Of a DNA stretch of 22,784 bases, positions 1 to 7,886 are shown piece after piece; positions within the stretch are counted from its first letter, which is position 1; each line of letters begins with the position of its first letter. Both the position numbers and the translations under genes were made by a program. This DNA comes from SVMC01 sp045601345 (GTDB taxonomy: Bacteria > Bacillota > Clostridia > Oscillospirales > Oscillospiraceae). Below the pieces are notes generated by a model. It was given only the letters and a program-made list of their open reading frames with translations. It was not told the origin of the DNA and ran no database searches. The stretch covers positions 1 to 22,784 of the forward strand of contig JAZRZL010000048.1 in assembly GCA_045601345.1 (NCBI GenBank), given 5' to 3'.

Positions 1-8
1 CCGTGATA

Positions 9-59
9 CCCTCAAATTGCGTACGGCTGCTTCGCATCCTTGCGCAATTTGAGGGTTTT
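9..59. terminator. 13-bp hairpin beside IS remnant
   Basis: A perfect 13-bp inverted repeat (9-21 with 43-55, arm CCCTCAAATTGCG) encloses a 21-nt loop and is followed on the plus strand by TTTT. It lies immediately downstream of the stop codon of the transposase remnant. It may be a terminator at the 3' end of the element or of a plus-strand gene outside the window; the sequence does not decide between these. Confidence 0.5.
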
Positions 60-60
60 G

Positions 61-264
61 TTATGCTGCCAGATAATATTGTTTATGCTTTTCCATCGGT
101 GTCAGAATGCCAAGATTTCGCTGTAGGCGCTTACTGTTGTAATAGTCGATGTATTTTTCAATCATCTGAACAAGGCTTTCATGGTCGGTAAAGTGTCTGC
201 CGTAATAACGTTCCCGTTTTAGAATGCTCCAAAAGCCTGCCATGGGTCCGTTGTCTATGATCAA
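61..264 (-). pseudogene. IS3-family transposase (OrfB) C-terminal remnant
   Basis: Only the last ~67 residues of an IS3/IS150-type DDE transposase remain. Visible are DNGPM, the ILKRE segment carrying the catalytic Glu of the DDE triad, the YIDYYNSKRLQ block and the terminal LGILTPMEKH motif. The two catalytic Asp residues and the OrfA/HTH part are missing. The reading frame runs into a stop just upstream of the TTG at 264, so the element is truncated there and cannot encode an active enzyme. The stop (TAA) is at 61-63 with a hairpin beyond it. It marks past insertion at the left edge of this accessory segment. Confidence 0.8.
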
Positions 265-408
265 CAGTGTTTTTTATTTCACTGTCTCTCATAAAGGGAG
301 CATATCAATCTATGAATAATGAGGGGTTTTCAATATATTCGTAAGAAATTCTAAAAAAATAGAGAAACATATTACGTGCTTTCTGAAAGTTAGGGTTTAA
401 TATTTAAA

Positions 409-454
409 AAATAGCAAAATGTACCCCTGCTCCGATGGAAAGGAGCAGGGGTAC
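409..454 (-). terminator. Rho-independent terminator of the exporter operon
   Basis: A perfect 13-bp GC-rich stem (421-433 with 442-454) with an 8-nt loop lies 10 bases beyond the stop of the last operon gene. On the minus strand it runs into a T-rich stretch (ATTTTGCTATTT). The remaining bases between here and 264 are AT-rich and hold no recognisable gene. Confidence 0.85.
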
Positions 455-463
455 CGTGTTTAT

Positions 464-2587
464 TTAGCTTCCGTAATGGAAGTATCTTTGTCGACCCAGC
501 GGAACTTCGTTGGAAATTTCGACTTTATCCTTGTATTCATACCAGACGGTATCATTTTCATTGATGCCGGAAAGAATCTCTACATTTTCGCCGTCGGAAA
601 CGCCGGTTTCAACCTCTGTCATTGTGCCCAGACCGTTTTCCTCATCCCAAGAGCAGTAGACATAGGTTTTGCTCCCCTGATCGTGCAGTGCGCTAACGGG
701 GATCGTCAGAATATTCTCATAGCTTTGCAGCGGCACCTCTGCCGAGGCATTCATGCCGGGAAGCATGGTATCCTCATACGGGAGGGTCAGGGTGACGGTA
801 AACTTGCTGTTGCCGCCGGAATTGGTACCCTGATTGGAAATCTCTGTTACCACAGCATCAAAGGTGCGGCCGGGAAGGGCATCCATGGTCACATTGGCCT
901 TCTGCTCCAGCTTTGCATCCAGAATATCCAGCTCATCAATCGTCATATCCAGATACATTTCATCACACGGGGTTACGGTAAGAATTTCCTTCTCACTGCT
1001 GGTGTATAGTGTAGCAACCTGCTCCTCCATGGGTGTTCCGCCGTAAGCATCATACAGCCCAGATTGGGAAAAAGCACTGCCTAAGCTGCCGTAACCCGCC
1101 AGATTACCGGGTATTTGGAAATATCCGCTGTAATTACCGTAATCACCATAAGGATTCGGATTGACTGGATAATTCGGATTGACCGGATTATCCGGATTGA
1201 CTGGATTATCCGGATTAACAGGGTCATCGGGATTCACCGGATCATCGGGCACAGAAACCCGGACGATCCACACCAGCTCCTGAGTTTCCTCAGAATAAGC
1301 AAGGAGCAGTGTATCCCCCTCCGAAATATCGGAAAGGCTGCCCTGCTGCCACTGGCCATCGACAGCCAAGAATACCGGGGTAGCAGGATCGGGCGTATAG
1401 GTATCTGCCTCGGTCATGCTCTCCGGGGGAACATGAACTTGCAGATAGTCCTCTACCATCACGGGTGTCGGGCACATATTCATGGAAAATGCGCCATCGG
1501 CACAGGCCGTCACCGTTCCCACCATGTTGATATACTGTGCATCTGCCTCCCCTATGGGTGCATTGCTCAGGAAGACAAGTGCATAATTCTGCCCGGTTGC
1601 GGACAGAAGATATGGCTCGGTATCCTCAGGCAAGGTCACCATACCATCGGATTTTGCCTTCACTGCACCGTCCTGATACAGGACAAACAGCTCGGTCAAA
1701 ATTTCCTCATACACGCGATGCTTTGCACAGAGAATCTGATATTCGGAATTATCCTCAGTATCCGACAGGGTGAACAGCTTTTCACCATCCGATACATCTT
1801 CACCGGCATCCACATACACCGATTCAATTACACCTGTATAGGCCGCTGCACGCCATTCGTTGTGGGCATGGAGCGTTCCACTGCCAAGGGTTGTACCGTT
1901 GGCAGCTTTGACCGTAACCGTGTCCTCCAGTGCCGCCGCATCATCGGGCAGGGTCACGCAGACATTGCCCGCCAGAGAGGATTCGACTATGCCGGTAATT
2001 TCCTCTCCATCGGGCAGCACGACCTGAACCTCGTCACCTGCGGAAACCGTTTTTTCGCAGGTGAATTCCAGCGCAAGCTTGCCATCAAGACTGATAATGG
2101 CCAGCGCACCGTGCTCCAGCATTACCTGCTGAACATTGTCTCCCGGTTTAGCGTAGACAGCCATCACTCTGCCGCCCGTCTGGGCAATCAGCTTGGATTC
2201 TGCCTCCTCATCGGCAACATTTTGCAACTGCTCATTTAAAGTATCAAGTGTTTTCTGCACATTGGCAACAGCCTCCATGATGCTGACCCGATCGGTTTTG
2301 GCAAGGCTCTGACCGAAGGTGACCATTTCGCCATCCTTGACCAAAAATTCGGTCAGCATGACGTTTTCCGGGATGCTCACAGAGACAGCATCCTGTGTAC
2401 GCAAAGAGCCGCCGCCAGAATAGCTGGAGGTGATGCTTCCCATCTGCACTGTTGCGCGGGTAATGTCGGTGCTGTTGTGATCCCGCGCAGTACGCTGCTC
2501 CAGCAGGAAGGGAACAATCACCAGAATCGCCACAACAAGCAAAAGTCCCGCCGTCCAAAGGATGGATTTCAATTTACGTTTTTTCAT
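464..2587 (-). CDS. HlyD/MacA-type adaptor of an ABC exporter (adaptor 2)
   Basis: Membrane-fusion/adaptor subunit that would link the MacB-like permease to the cell-envelope space, as YknX does for YknYZ in Gram-positives. The 707-residue protein starts with a KKRK cytoplasmic stub and one membrane helix (about residues 9-28). It then has a barrel-sandwich/lipoyl half, a minimal alpha hairpin, a long insert and a C-terminal beta-barrel/MP-proximal part. Residues ~447-477 are a repeated NPDNPV linker followed by a Gly/Tyr/Pro-rich segment. It is longer than typical adaptors (~350-450 residues) and shares the middle region with adaptor 1 (NGAL/HGAL, LSDTE, LYxDGA), so the two look like paralogues. 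The ATG at 2587 is chosen over an upstream GTG because AGGAGG sits 7 bases before it. The previous gene's stop overlaps this ribosome site. Substrate unknown. Confidence 0.85.
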   Translation of the reverse strand: MKKRKLKSILWTAGLLLVVAILVIVPFLLEQRTARDHNSTDITRATVQMGSITSSYSGGGSLRTQDAVSVSIPENVMLTEFLVKDGEMVTFGQSLAKTDRVSIMEAVANVQKTLDTLNEQLQNVADEEAESKLIAQTGGRVMAVYAKPGDNVQQVMLEHGALAIISLDGKLALEFTCEKTVSAGDEVQVVLPDGEEITGIVESSLAGNVCVTLPDDAAALEDTVTVKAANGTTLGSGTLHAHNEWRAAAYTGVIESVYVDAGEDVSDGEKLFTLSDTEDNSEYQILCAKHRVYEEILTELFVLYQDGAVKAKSDGMVTLPEDTEPYLLSATGQNYALVFLSNAPIGEADAQYINMVGTVTACADGAFSMNMCPTPVMVEDYLQVHVPPESMTEADTYTPDPATPVFLAVDGQWQQGSLSDISEGDTLLLAYSEETQELVWIVRVSVPDDPVNPDDPVNPDNPVNPDNPVNPNYPVNPNPYGDYGNYSGYFQIPGNLAGYGSLGSAFSQSGLYDAYGGTPMEEQVATLYTSSEKEILTVTPCDEMYLDMTIDELDILDAKLEQKANVTMDALPGRTFDAVVTEISNQGTNSGGNSKFTVTLTLPYEDTMLPGMNASAEVPLQSYENILTIPVSALHDQGSKTYVYCSWDEENGLGTMTEVETGVSDGENVEILSGINENDTVWYEYKDKVEISNEVPLGRQRYFHYGS
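1158..1247 (-). repeat. 18-bp tandem repeat, five units, within adaptor 2
   Basis: Five consecutive 18-bp units (on the plus strand each begins GGATT, as in GGATTGACTGGATTATCC) encode the six-residue repeat NPDNPV/NPDDPV. The two central units differ at a single base, and outer units are more diverged. This is a flexible Pro/Asn-rich linker and likely length-variable between strains. Confidence 0.85.
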
Positions 2588-2599
2588 CTTCACCCCTCC

Positions 2600-3793
2600 T
2601 TAGCCGTTATAGTGCAGCGCGTCAATGGGCTTCATTTTGGCCGCCTTATTGGCAGGATAGAGGCCGAAAATCAGTCCAATGAAGAAGCAGAAGGCCACAG
2701 AAATCCAAACCACATTGGATTGCAGCTTAAATTTCATGTCGATACTTGCCGTAATGACGGTCACGATACGCAAAATCGTCCACGACAGGAAGATACCAAT
2801 CGCACAGCCGAACATACACAGCACAATCGCCTCAATCAGGAACTGGCGCAGAATCGTACCGCGGCTGGCACCGATGGCCTTGCGGATACCAATCTCGCGG
2901 GTGCGCTCCGTGACGGTGACCAGCATGATGTTCATAATGCCAATGCCGCCGACAATCAGAGAAATCGCTGCAATGCCGCCGAGCAGAATTGACAGAACGG
3001 AGGTAATTGAGCTCATCGCCTCCTCCAAAATATCCAGAGAGATCAGAGAATAGGCATCCTCATCCTCCTCAAAACGTGCATATAGCCGTTCCTCCAGCGC
3101 TGCTTTTGCATCCTCAATCAGCACCCCGTCGGCAGCGCTGGCGCAGAAGGTGGTCACATCCATGGAGGTTGTCGCAGACAGGCGCGGCAGGGTGGTGAAA
3201 GGAATATAGGCCATCCAAGAGCCGGCAGTCAGGAGCGTGTTCAGGTTTTCCTCATCATCCTCCAACACACCCACAACGGTGAATTTCATGCCATCCAGAG
3301 AAATTTCCTTGCCCATGCAGTCAGAATAACCGATCAGATCGTCTGCAGCCGCTTTATTGATTACGCAGACTCTGGTATGATTATCTACATCGGTCTTTTT
3401 CAGGAAACGACCTGCCAGAAGCTTCATGCCCTGAATGTCGTAATAATCGGCAGTCGTGCCGTAAATTGTGGCAGCGCCGTTCTCCCGCTGGTATTTTGCG
3501 GTGGCAGAAGAGACGGTATATGGTGCCATAAGACCAAGTGCGGGATCCTTTTCTGTCCATTCGGTCAGAACCTCGGGCGTAATGGGAGCACCCTTGTCAT
3601 CCGATACCGTGACGGTCAGCAGGTCGGTGCCCAGACTGCTCACCGCATCGGTGACAGAATCTGTCGCACTGTTGACCAGACTGACCAGTACCACCAGTGC
3701 CAGAACGCCGATGACGATACCCAGCATGGTGAGCGCTGCACGCAGCTTATTGGAGCCGATAGAACGAAGTGCCATACGAAATGCTGTAATCAT
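2600..3793 (-). CDS. MacB/FtsX-type ABC exporter permease
   Basis: Membrane subunit of a type VII (MacB/YknZ-like) ABC transporter. The 397 residues show the family layout: TM1 near residues 20-41, a large extracytoplasmic MacB_PCD domain (~45-260), then an FtsX domain with three helices near 265-292, 318-343 and 361-379. The characteristic TERTREIGIRKAIGAS loop, which contacts the ATPase, is present, as is the C-terminal YPANKAAKMKPIDAL motif. Its ATG overlaps the stop of the ATPase gene by 4 bp (ATGA), so the two are translationally coupled. Such pumps act mechanically on extracytoplasmic substrates such as peptides or lipid-like compounds; the substrate here cannot be read from sequence. 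Confidence 0.92.
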   Translation of the reverse strand: MITAFRMALRSIGSNKLRAALTMLGIVIGVLALVVLVSLVNSATDSVTDAVSSLGTDLLTVTVSDDKGAPITPEVLTEWTEKDPALGLMAPYTVSSATAKYQRENGAATIYGTTADYYDIQGMKLLAGRFLKKTDVDNHTRVCVINKAAADDLIGYSDCMGKEISLDGMKFTVVGVLEDDEENLNTLLTAGSWMAYIPFTTLPRLSATTSMDVTTFCASAADGVLIEDAKAALEERLYARFEEDEDAYSLISLDILEEAMSSITSVLSILLGGIAAISLIVGGIGIMNIMLVTVTERTREIGIRKAIGASRGTILRQFLIEAIVLCMFGCAIGIFLSWTILRIVTVITASIDMKFKLQSNVVWISVAFCFFIGLIFGLYPANKAAKMKPIDALHYNG

Positions 3794-4461
3794 AGCTGCA
3801 CCTCCGATACTTTACCGTCCAGAATATGGATGCTGCGCGGTGCCTGCTTTGCCACATGATTGTCATGGGTAATGAGAACAATGGTATTGCCCTGCGTGTG
3901 GAGTTCGCGGATGATATCCATAATCTCCTGACTGGTTTTGGAGTCAAGATTTCCCGTTGGTTCATCGGCCAAAAGTAGGCTGGGACGGGTCACAATGGCT
4001 CTGGCAATGGCAACTCTCTGCTGCTGGCCGCCGGAAAGCTCCGTAGGCAGATGCTTTGCTCTGCGGCTCAGACCCACACGCTCCAATGCCTCACGCACAC
4101 GCTGCTGCCGTTCGCCACGGCGGACACCCTGATAAATCAGGGGCAGCTCCACATTTTCCTCAGCAGTCAGCTTGGAAATCAAATTGAAATTCTGGAAAAT
4201 GAAGCCGATCTTCCGGTTGCGCACCTTTGCAAGCTCGTTTTCGGAATAGGCCTCAATCGGAATGCCGTCCAGACGGTATTCGCCGTCATCTGCCGTATCA
4301 AGGCAGCCGATAATGTTCATCAAGGTGGATTTGCCGCTGCCGGACGGGCCGATGATGCTGACAAATTCTTTCGGGGCGATGTGCATCGTAGCATGATCCA
4401 GTGCGCGGACGCGCTCCTCCCCAATCTGATAAACCTTGGAGATATCTTTGAGGTCAATCAT
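3790..4461 (-). CDS. MacB/LolD/YknY-type ABC exporter ATPase
   Basis: Cytoplasmic nucleotide-binding subunit of the exporter, 223 residues, the standard length for the LolD/YknY group. Walker A GPSGSGKST is at 38-46, the Q-loop Gln at ~90, the signature LSGGQ at 142-146, Walker B LLLADEP at 162-168 and the switch His at ~199. All catalytic residues are intact. AGGAGG lies 7 bases before the ATG and 12 bases separate it from the stop of adaptor 1. The 4-bp ATGA overlap with the permease gene supports 1:1 synthesis of the two subunits. Confidence 0.95.
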   Translation of the reverse strand: MIDLKDISKVYQIGEERVRALDHATMHIAPKEFVSIIGPSGSGKSTLMNIIGCLDTADDGEYRLDGIPIEAYSENELAKVRNRKIGFIFQNFNLISKLTAEENVELPLIYQGVRRGERQQRVREALERVGLSRRAKHLPTELSGGQQQRVAIARAIVTRPSLLLADEPTGNLDSKTSQEIMDIIRELHTQGNTIVLITHDNHVAKQAPRSIHILDGKVSEVQL

Positions 4462-4473
4462 CTGCCCACCTCC

Positions 4474-6177
4474 TCAGTTGCCACCGCGACCCGGCATTTT
4501 CCCTCCGCTCGGGAAGCCTCCCCGTCCACCAGATGGCATTTCAAATCCGCCGGATGGCATCTCAAATCCGCCGGAGGACATAGAGCCGAAGCCGGAGAAA
4601 TTACCCCAGGGATTATTGGACTTCCGCTCGGTATAGTAAACCACATCGCCCTCGGAAAGGCCAGAAGCGATCTCGACATAATTAGAGCCTGTTAAACCTG
4701 TTGTTACTTCCTTCATGCCGCCGTATTCGCCCTTTTCCTCATCATAAGAGGTATAAACGAAGGAACTGGCACTGGTTTGATGCAGGGCATCGACAGGAAT
4801 GATAATGGCATCCTCTACACCCTGAATGCGAATCACCGCCTCCGTATTCATACCAGCGAGCATTTTCTCCTGCTTATCCAGAAGAATTTCCGCGCTGTAG
4901 CTGGTGATGCCGAAGGAGCTGTCCGCACTCTTATTGACCGCGGAGACAATGCCCTCAAAGGTTTCTTCGCCAAGAGAGGAAACCGTAATCTCCACCTTCT
5001 GGTCAGGCTCCAGAGAAAGGATATCGGTCTCGTCCACACTGATGGAAATTTTCATCTGTCGGTCAGGAGAAATGACCGCAATCAATTGATCCTCCGACTC
5101 CTGCGCATAATACATATCCACTTCTGTATTCTCCGCATCCAAATCGGTGACAGAGCTGACGGAGCCGGAAATGGGGCTGAGCAATGCGCCATCATGGTAG
5201 AGGGTAAGCAGCTCCATAAGCGTTTCCTCCACCTCTTCCCTCTGGCGGAGAATGGCTTCATAATTGGCGCTGTATTCTGTATCAGAAAGGGTCAAAACGG
5301 TGGTAGAGGCTTTCACCTGATCGCCAACCTCAACATGAACCTTCTCCACTGTACCTGCAAAGCCGGTCACACGCAGAGGATTATGAATGCTCACCGCAGC
5401 ACTTCCAAGTGCTTTGCCGTCTGCATCGGTAAGAGATACGGTATCTCCCTCCATGAGCGTCTCATCATCCAGAAGCACGGTGGCAGTTTGCCCAATAATC
5501 AAACTCACTGTGGCCTTTTCTTCCGTGCCATCGGGGAGAGTTGCGGTCAATGAATCGCCTTTTTTGAGGCTGCCGGCTTCAATTTCCGCCGCCATATAGC
5601 CATCGGCGGACAGGAGCATTAATGCCCCATTAGAATACATACACTGGGCTACAGTATCCCCTTTTGCGCAGTAAATGGCTTTCACGCGGCCAGCTACACC
5701 GGCCATAATTTTTTCAGAAACAGCATCATCCTCGGCATCGGAGAGCTGCTGATCAAAATCATTGAGCTGGGTCTGTACCTCGGACATGGCAGACAGGACG
5801 GAGGAAAGATCAAGATAGGCAATGATATCACCTTTTTCGACCTTCTCCTGTGCCTCCACGACAATTTCATCCACGCTGACATTGGCAGGAACGCTCAATT
5901 CTTCCAAGTCCACATCCTCCAGAATACCTTCCCCGGAGACGGTGGTGCTGACACTGCCAATCTGGGCGGCATAGGTAAGCACCTCGCTCTTTCCCTGAGA
6001 GAACTTGTTCTCCACCCGGCCACGCAGATAGAATATTGCGACAGCAATTGCTGCAAGGACGAATAACACAATAAGCAAGGTGGTCATCAGGATTCTCCTT
6101 CTGCGGCGCTTTTTACTCTTTTGCAGCGCCACAAACAGAGCATCATCCGGGTTCCCTTCAACTTTTTTCTTCTTCAT
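4474..6177 (-). CDS. HlyD/MacA-type adaptor of an ABC exporter (adaptor 1)
   Basis: First gene of the exporter operon; 567 residues from the ATG at 6177. A longer frame upstream lacks a ribosome site, whereas AAGGAAGG lies 8 bases before this ATG. It has a basic cytoplasmic segment (KKRRRRR), one membrane helix (~29-51), then a barrel-sandwich domain with a very short alpha hairpin (around MSEVQTQLNDFDQQL) and a beta-barrel domain. The C-terminal tail is Gly/Pro/Met-rich with two adjacent copies of GGFEMPS. With no outer membrane expected, it probably forms an extracytoplasmic funnel on the permease. It is clearly related to adaptor 2 but lacks that protein's long NPDNPV insert. No convincing promoter with both hexamers was found in 6178-6284. 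Confidence 0.88.
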   Translation of the reverse strand: MKKKKVEGNPDDALFVALQKSKKRRRRRILMTTLLIVLFVLAAIAVAIFYLRGRVENKFSQGKSEVLTYAAQIGSVSTTVSGEGILEDVDLEELSVPANVSVDEIVVEAQEKVEKGDIIAYLDLSSVLSAMSEVQTQLNDFDQQLSDAEDDAVSEKIMAGVAGRVKAIYCAKGDTVAQCMYSNGALMLLSADGYMAAEIEAGSLKKGDSLTATLPDGTEEKATVSLIIGQTATVLLDDETLMEGDTVSLTDADGKALGSAAVSIHNPLRVTGFAGTVEKVHVEVGDQVKASTTVLTLSDTEYSANYEAILRQREEVEETLMELLTLYHDGALLSPISGSVSSVTDLDAENTEVDMYYAQESEDQLIAVISPDRQMKISISVDETDILSLEPDQKVEITVSSLGEETFEGIVSAVNKSADSSFGITSYSAEILLDKQEKMLAGMNTEAVIRIQGVEDAIIIPVDALHQTSASSFVYTSYDEEKGEYGGMKEVTTGLTGSNYVEIASGLSEGDVVYYTERKSNNPWGNFSGFGSMSSGGFEMPSGGFEMPSGGRGGFPSGGKMPGRGGN

Positions 6178-6284
6178 GGGCAATACCTTCCTTCCGAGGT
6201 TGAATAGAATCTTTAAATAGTATACACTGCGAAGCTTAAACATCCCTGAAATATTGATGCTAAAAACAGAGAATTATAGTACAC

Positions 6285-6314
6285 CCCCCGCTTTCTTTTC
6301 CGGGAAAGCGGGGG
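6285..6314 (-). terminator. Strong hairpin at 3' end of importer operon
   Basis: An 11-bp stem (6285-6295 with 6304-6314; CCCCCGCTTTC) and 8-nt loop follow the stop of the importer ATPase gene by 10 bases. There is no T-tract on either strand, so it may act as an imperfect terminator or as a 3' RNA stabiliser. Confidence 0.55.
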
Positions 6315-6324
6315 ACGCTTTGCA

Positions 6325-7068
6325 TTAAAGAACTTTGGCAAGAAAATTTTTCAAGCGGGGGCTTCTGGGATTGGCAAAAAGCTCCTCCGGGGTATTCTCT
6401 TCTACGATTTTACCCTCATCCATAAAAATCACACGGCTGCCAACTTCTCTGGCAAAGCCCATCTCGTGGGTAACGACCACCATGGTCATGCCAGATTTGG
6501 CCAAATTGCGCATAACCTCAAGCACTTCTCCGACCATCTCCGGGTCAAGCGCGGAGGTCGGTTCATCAAACAGCATGACCTCCGGCTCCATGCAAAGCGC
6601 ACGGACGATGGCAACACGCTGCTTCTGACCGCCGGAAAGCTGGTTGGGATAGACATCCGCTTTCTCCAAAAGACCAACACGCTTGAGAAGCTCCTTGGCC
6701 TTGGCCTCTGCCTCCTCGCGGCTCTTATGTAAAAGCTTCGTAGGACCGAGGGTCATATTTTTGAGGACGGTCATATGGGGGAAAAGATTGAAATGCTGGA
6801 AAACCATACCCATCTTCTGGCGATGGAGGTTGATATTGCACTTCGCATCGGTGATATCTACCCCTTCAAAGGTGATTACACCATCGGTGGGGCGCTCCAA
6901 AAGGTTCAGGCAGCGAAGGAACGTGGATTTACCGCTGCCGGACGGGCCAATCACGACCACGACCTCCCCCTTGTGAATATCGCTGGATACGCCGTCCAGC
7001 GCCTTCACTTCACCATCGCGGAAATATTTTCTCAGTTCCTTCACGGAAATCAGTACATCAGTGGTCAC
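6325..7068 (-). CDS. Polar amino-acid ABC importer ATPase (GlnQ/HisP type)
   Basis: ATP-hydrolysing subunit of an amino-acid importer, 247 residues, typical for GlnQ. Walker A GPSGSGKST is at 41-49, the Q-loop Gln at ~91, LSGGQ at 144-148, Walker B VMLFDEP at 164-170 and the switch His at ~201. The start is a GTG at 7068 with GGAGG 10 bases upstream; the gene overlaps the permease gene by 11 bp. It is the last gene of the binding protein-permease-ATPase operon. The exact amino acid cannot be told from the ATPase. Confidence 0.93.
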   Translation of the reverse strand: MTTDVLISVKELRKYFRDGEVKALDGVSSDIHKGEVVVVIGPSGSGKSTFLRCLNLLERPTDGVITFEGVDITDAKCNINLHRQKMGMVFQHFNLFPHMTVLKNMTLGPTKLLHKSREEAEAKAKELLKRVGLLEKADVYPNQLSGGQKQRVAIVRALCMEPEVMLFDEPTSALDPEMVGEVLEVMRNLAKSGMTMVVVTHEMGFAREVGSRVIFMDEGKIVEENTPEELFANPRSPRLKNFLAKVL

Positions 7069-7810
7069 TGTTACGCAGCCTCCTTTCCAGCTTGCCTACC
7101 AGCCAAGTGAAGAAAATGACCATTACTAAGTAAATCAGGGCAACAGCAATCAGCGGCATGAAGGCAGAATAGGTGCGGCCACGGATGATGTCACCGCCCT
7201 TGGTCAGATCAATAACGGAGACATAACCGGCAACGGAGGTCTCCTTCAAAAGGACGATAAATTCATTGGCCAGTGCGGGAAGCACGTTTTTCAGCGCCTG
7301 AGGAATGATGATGCTGCTCATCGTCTGGGAGAAATTCAGACCCAGAGAGCGACCCGCCTCAAACTGTCCGGCATCAATGGACATAATGCCGCCACGGATG
7401 ATCTCGGCTACATAAGCACCGGAGTTGATACCGAAGGCCAGCATGGCAATGGCAACACCGTTATTGGAGGAGGCAAAAATAATGTAGTAAATGATCATTA
7501 GCTGGACAACCACAGGGGTGCCGCGAATGACGGTGAGGTAAAGCTTGCAGAACCAGTTCGCAATACACAGGAAGAATTTGCCGATGCCGGGGCGCATATC
7601 GTCATTGTTCTTATCCCAGGTGGAGCGCACAATGGCGATAATGACACCAATGACAATACCGAGAATCACGGCAGCAAAGGTAATCTGCAAGGTATTGCCC
7701 AGACCCTGTGTAAGGTACTTCCAGCGATCGCCCTCAACAAAGTTCAAAATGAACTGTTGTTTCAAATTTTCGAATGCCTCCAAAAACCACAGCTTCAAAT
7801 TTTCAAGCAT
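7058..7810 (-). CDS. Polar amino-acid ABC importer permease (GlnP/HisM type)
   Basis: Membrane subunit of the importer, 250 residues. After an N-terminal ~35-residue extension come five or so helices, with the conserved EAA-type loop region of this family (segment AEIIRGGIMSIDAGQFEAGR, then SLGLNFSQTM and IIPQALKNVLPALANEFI). A start at 7810 is supported by GGAAGG close upstream. A single permease gene implies a homodimeric channel. It lies 76 bases after the binding protein gene, with an attenuator hairpin between the two. Confidence 0.93.
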   Translation of the reverse strand: MLENLKLWFLEAFENLKQQFILNFVEGDRWKYLTQGLGNTLQITFAAVILGIVIGVIIAIVRSTWDKNNDDMRPGIGKFFLCIANWFCKLYLTVIRGTPVVVQLMIIYYIIFASSNNGVAIAMLAFGINSGAYVAEIIRGGIMSIDAGQFEAGRSLGLNFSQTMSSIIIPQALKNVLPALANEFIVLLKETSVAGYVSVIDLTKGGDIIRGRTYSAFMPLIAVALIYLVMVIFFTWLVGKLERRLRNSDH

Positions 7811-7835
7811 AGATTCCCTTCCTTTTCTCTTATCT

Positions 7836-7870
7836 TAAAAACAAAGGGCGGTGCGAAGACCGCCCTTTGT
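7836..7870 (-). terminator. Intra-operon attenuator after the binding protein gene
   Basis: A perfect 11-bp stem (7841-7851 with 7860-7870, arm ACAAAGGGCGG) with an 8-nt loop is followed on the minus strand by TTTT. It sits between the binding protein and permease genes. It most likely terminates a large share of transcripts so that the binding protein is made in excess over the membrane and ATPase subunits, a common arrangement in importer operons. Confidence 0.85.
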
Positions 7871-7886
7871 TAAAAAGCAATGCTTA

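Noticed and set aside
1115..2239. A 374-codon plus-strand open frame with an IRIDWII-rich N-terminus.
   Set aside because: It is the reverse shadow of adaptor 2; its repeats come from the NPDNPV minisatellite, and it has no ribosome site or family resemblance.
2588..2593. GTG at 2593 as start of adaptor 2.
   Set aside because: The ATG at 2587 has AGGAGG at ideal spacing; the GTG is too close to that site.
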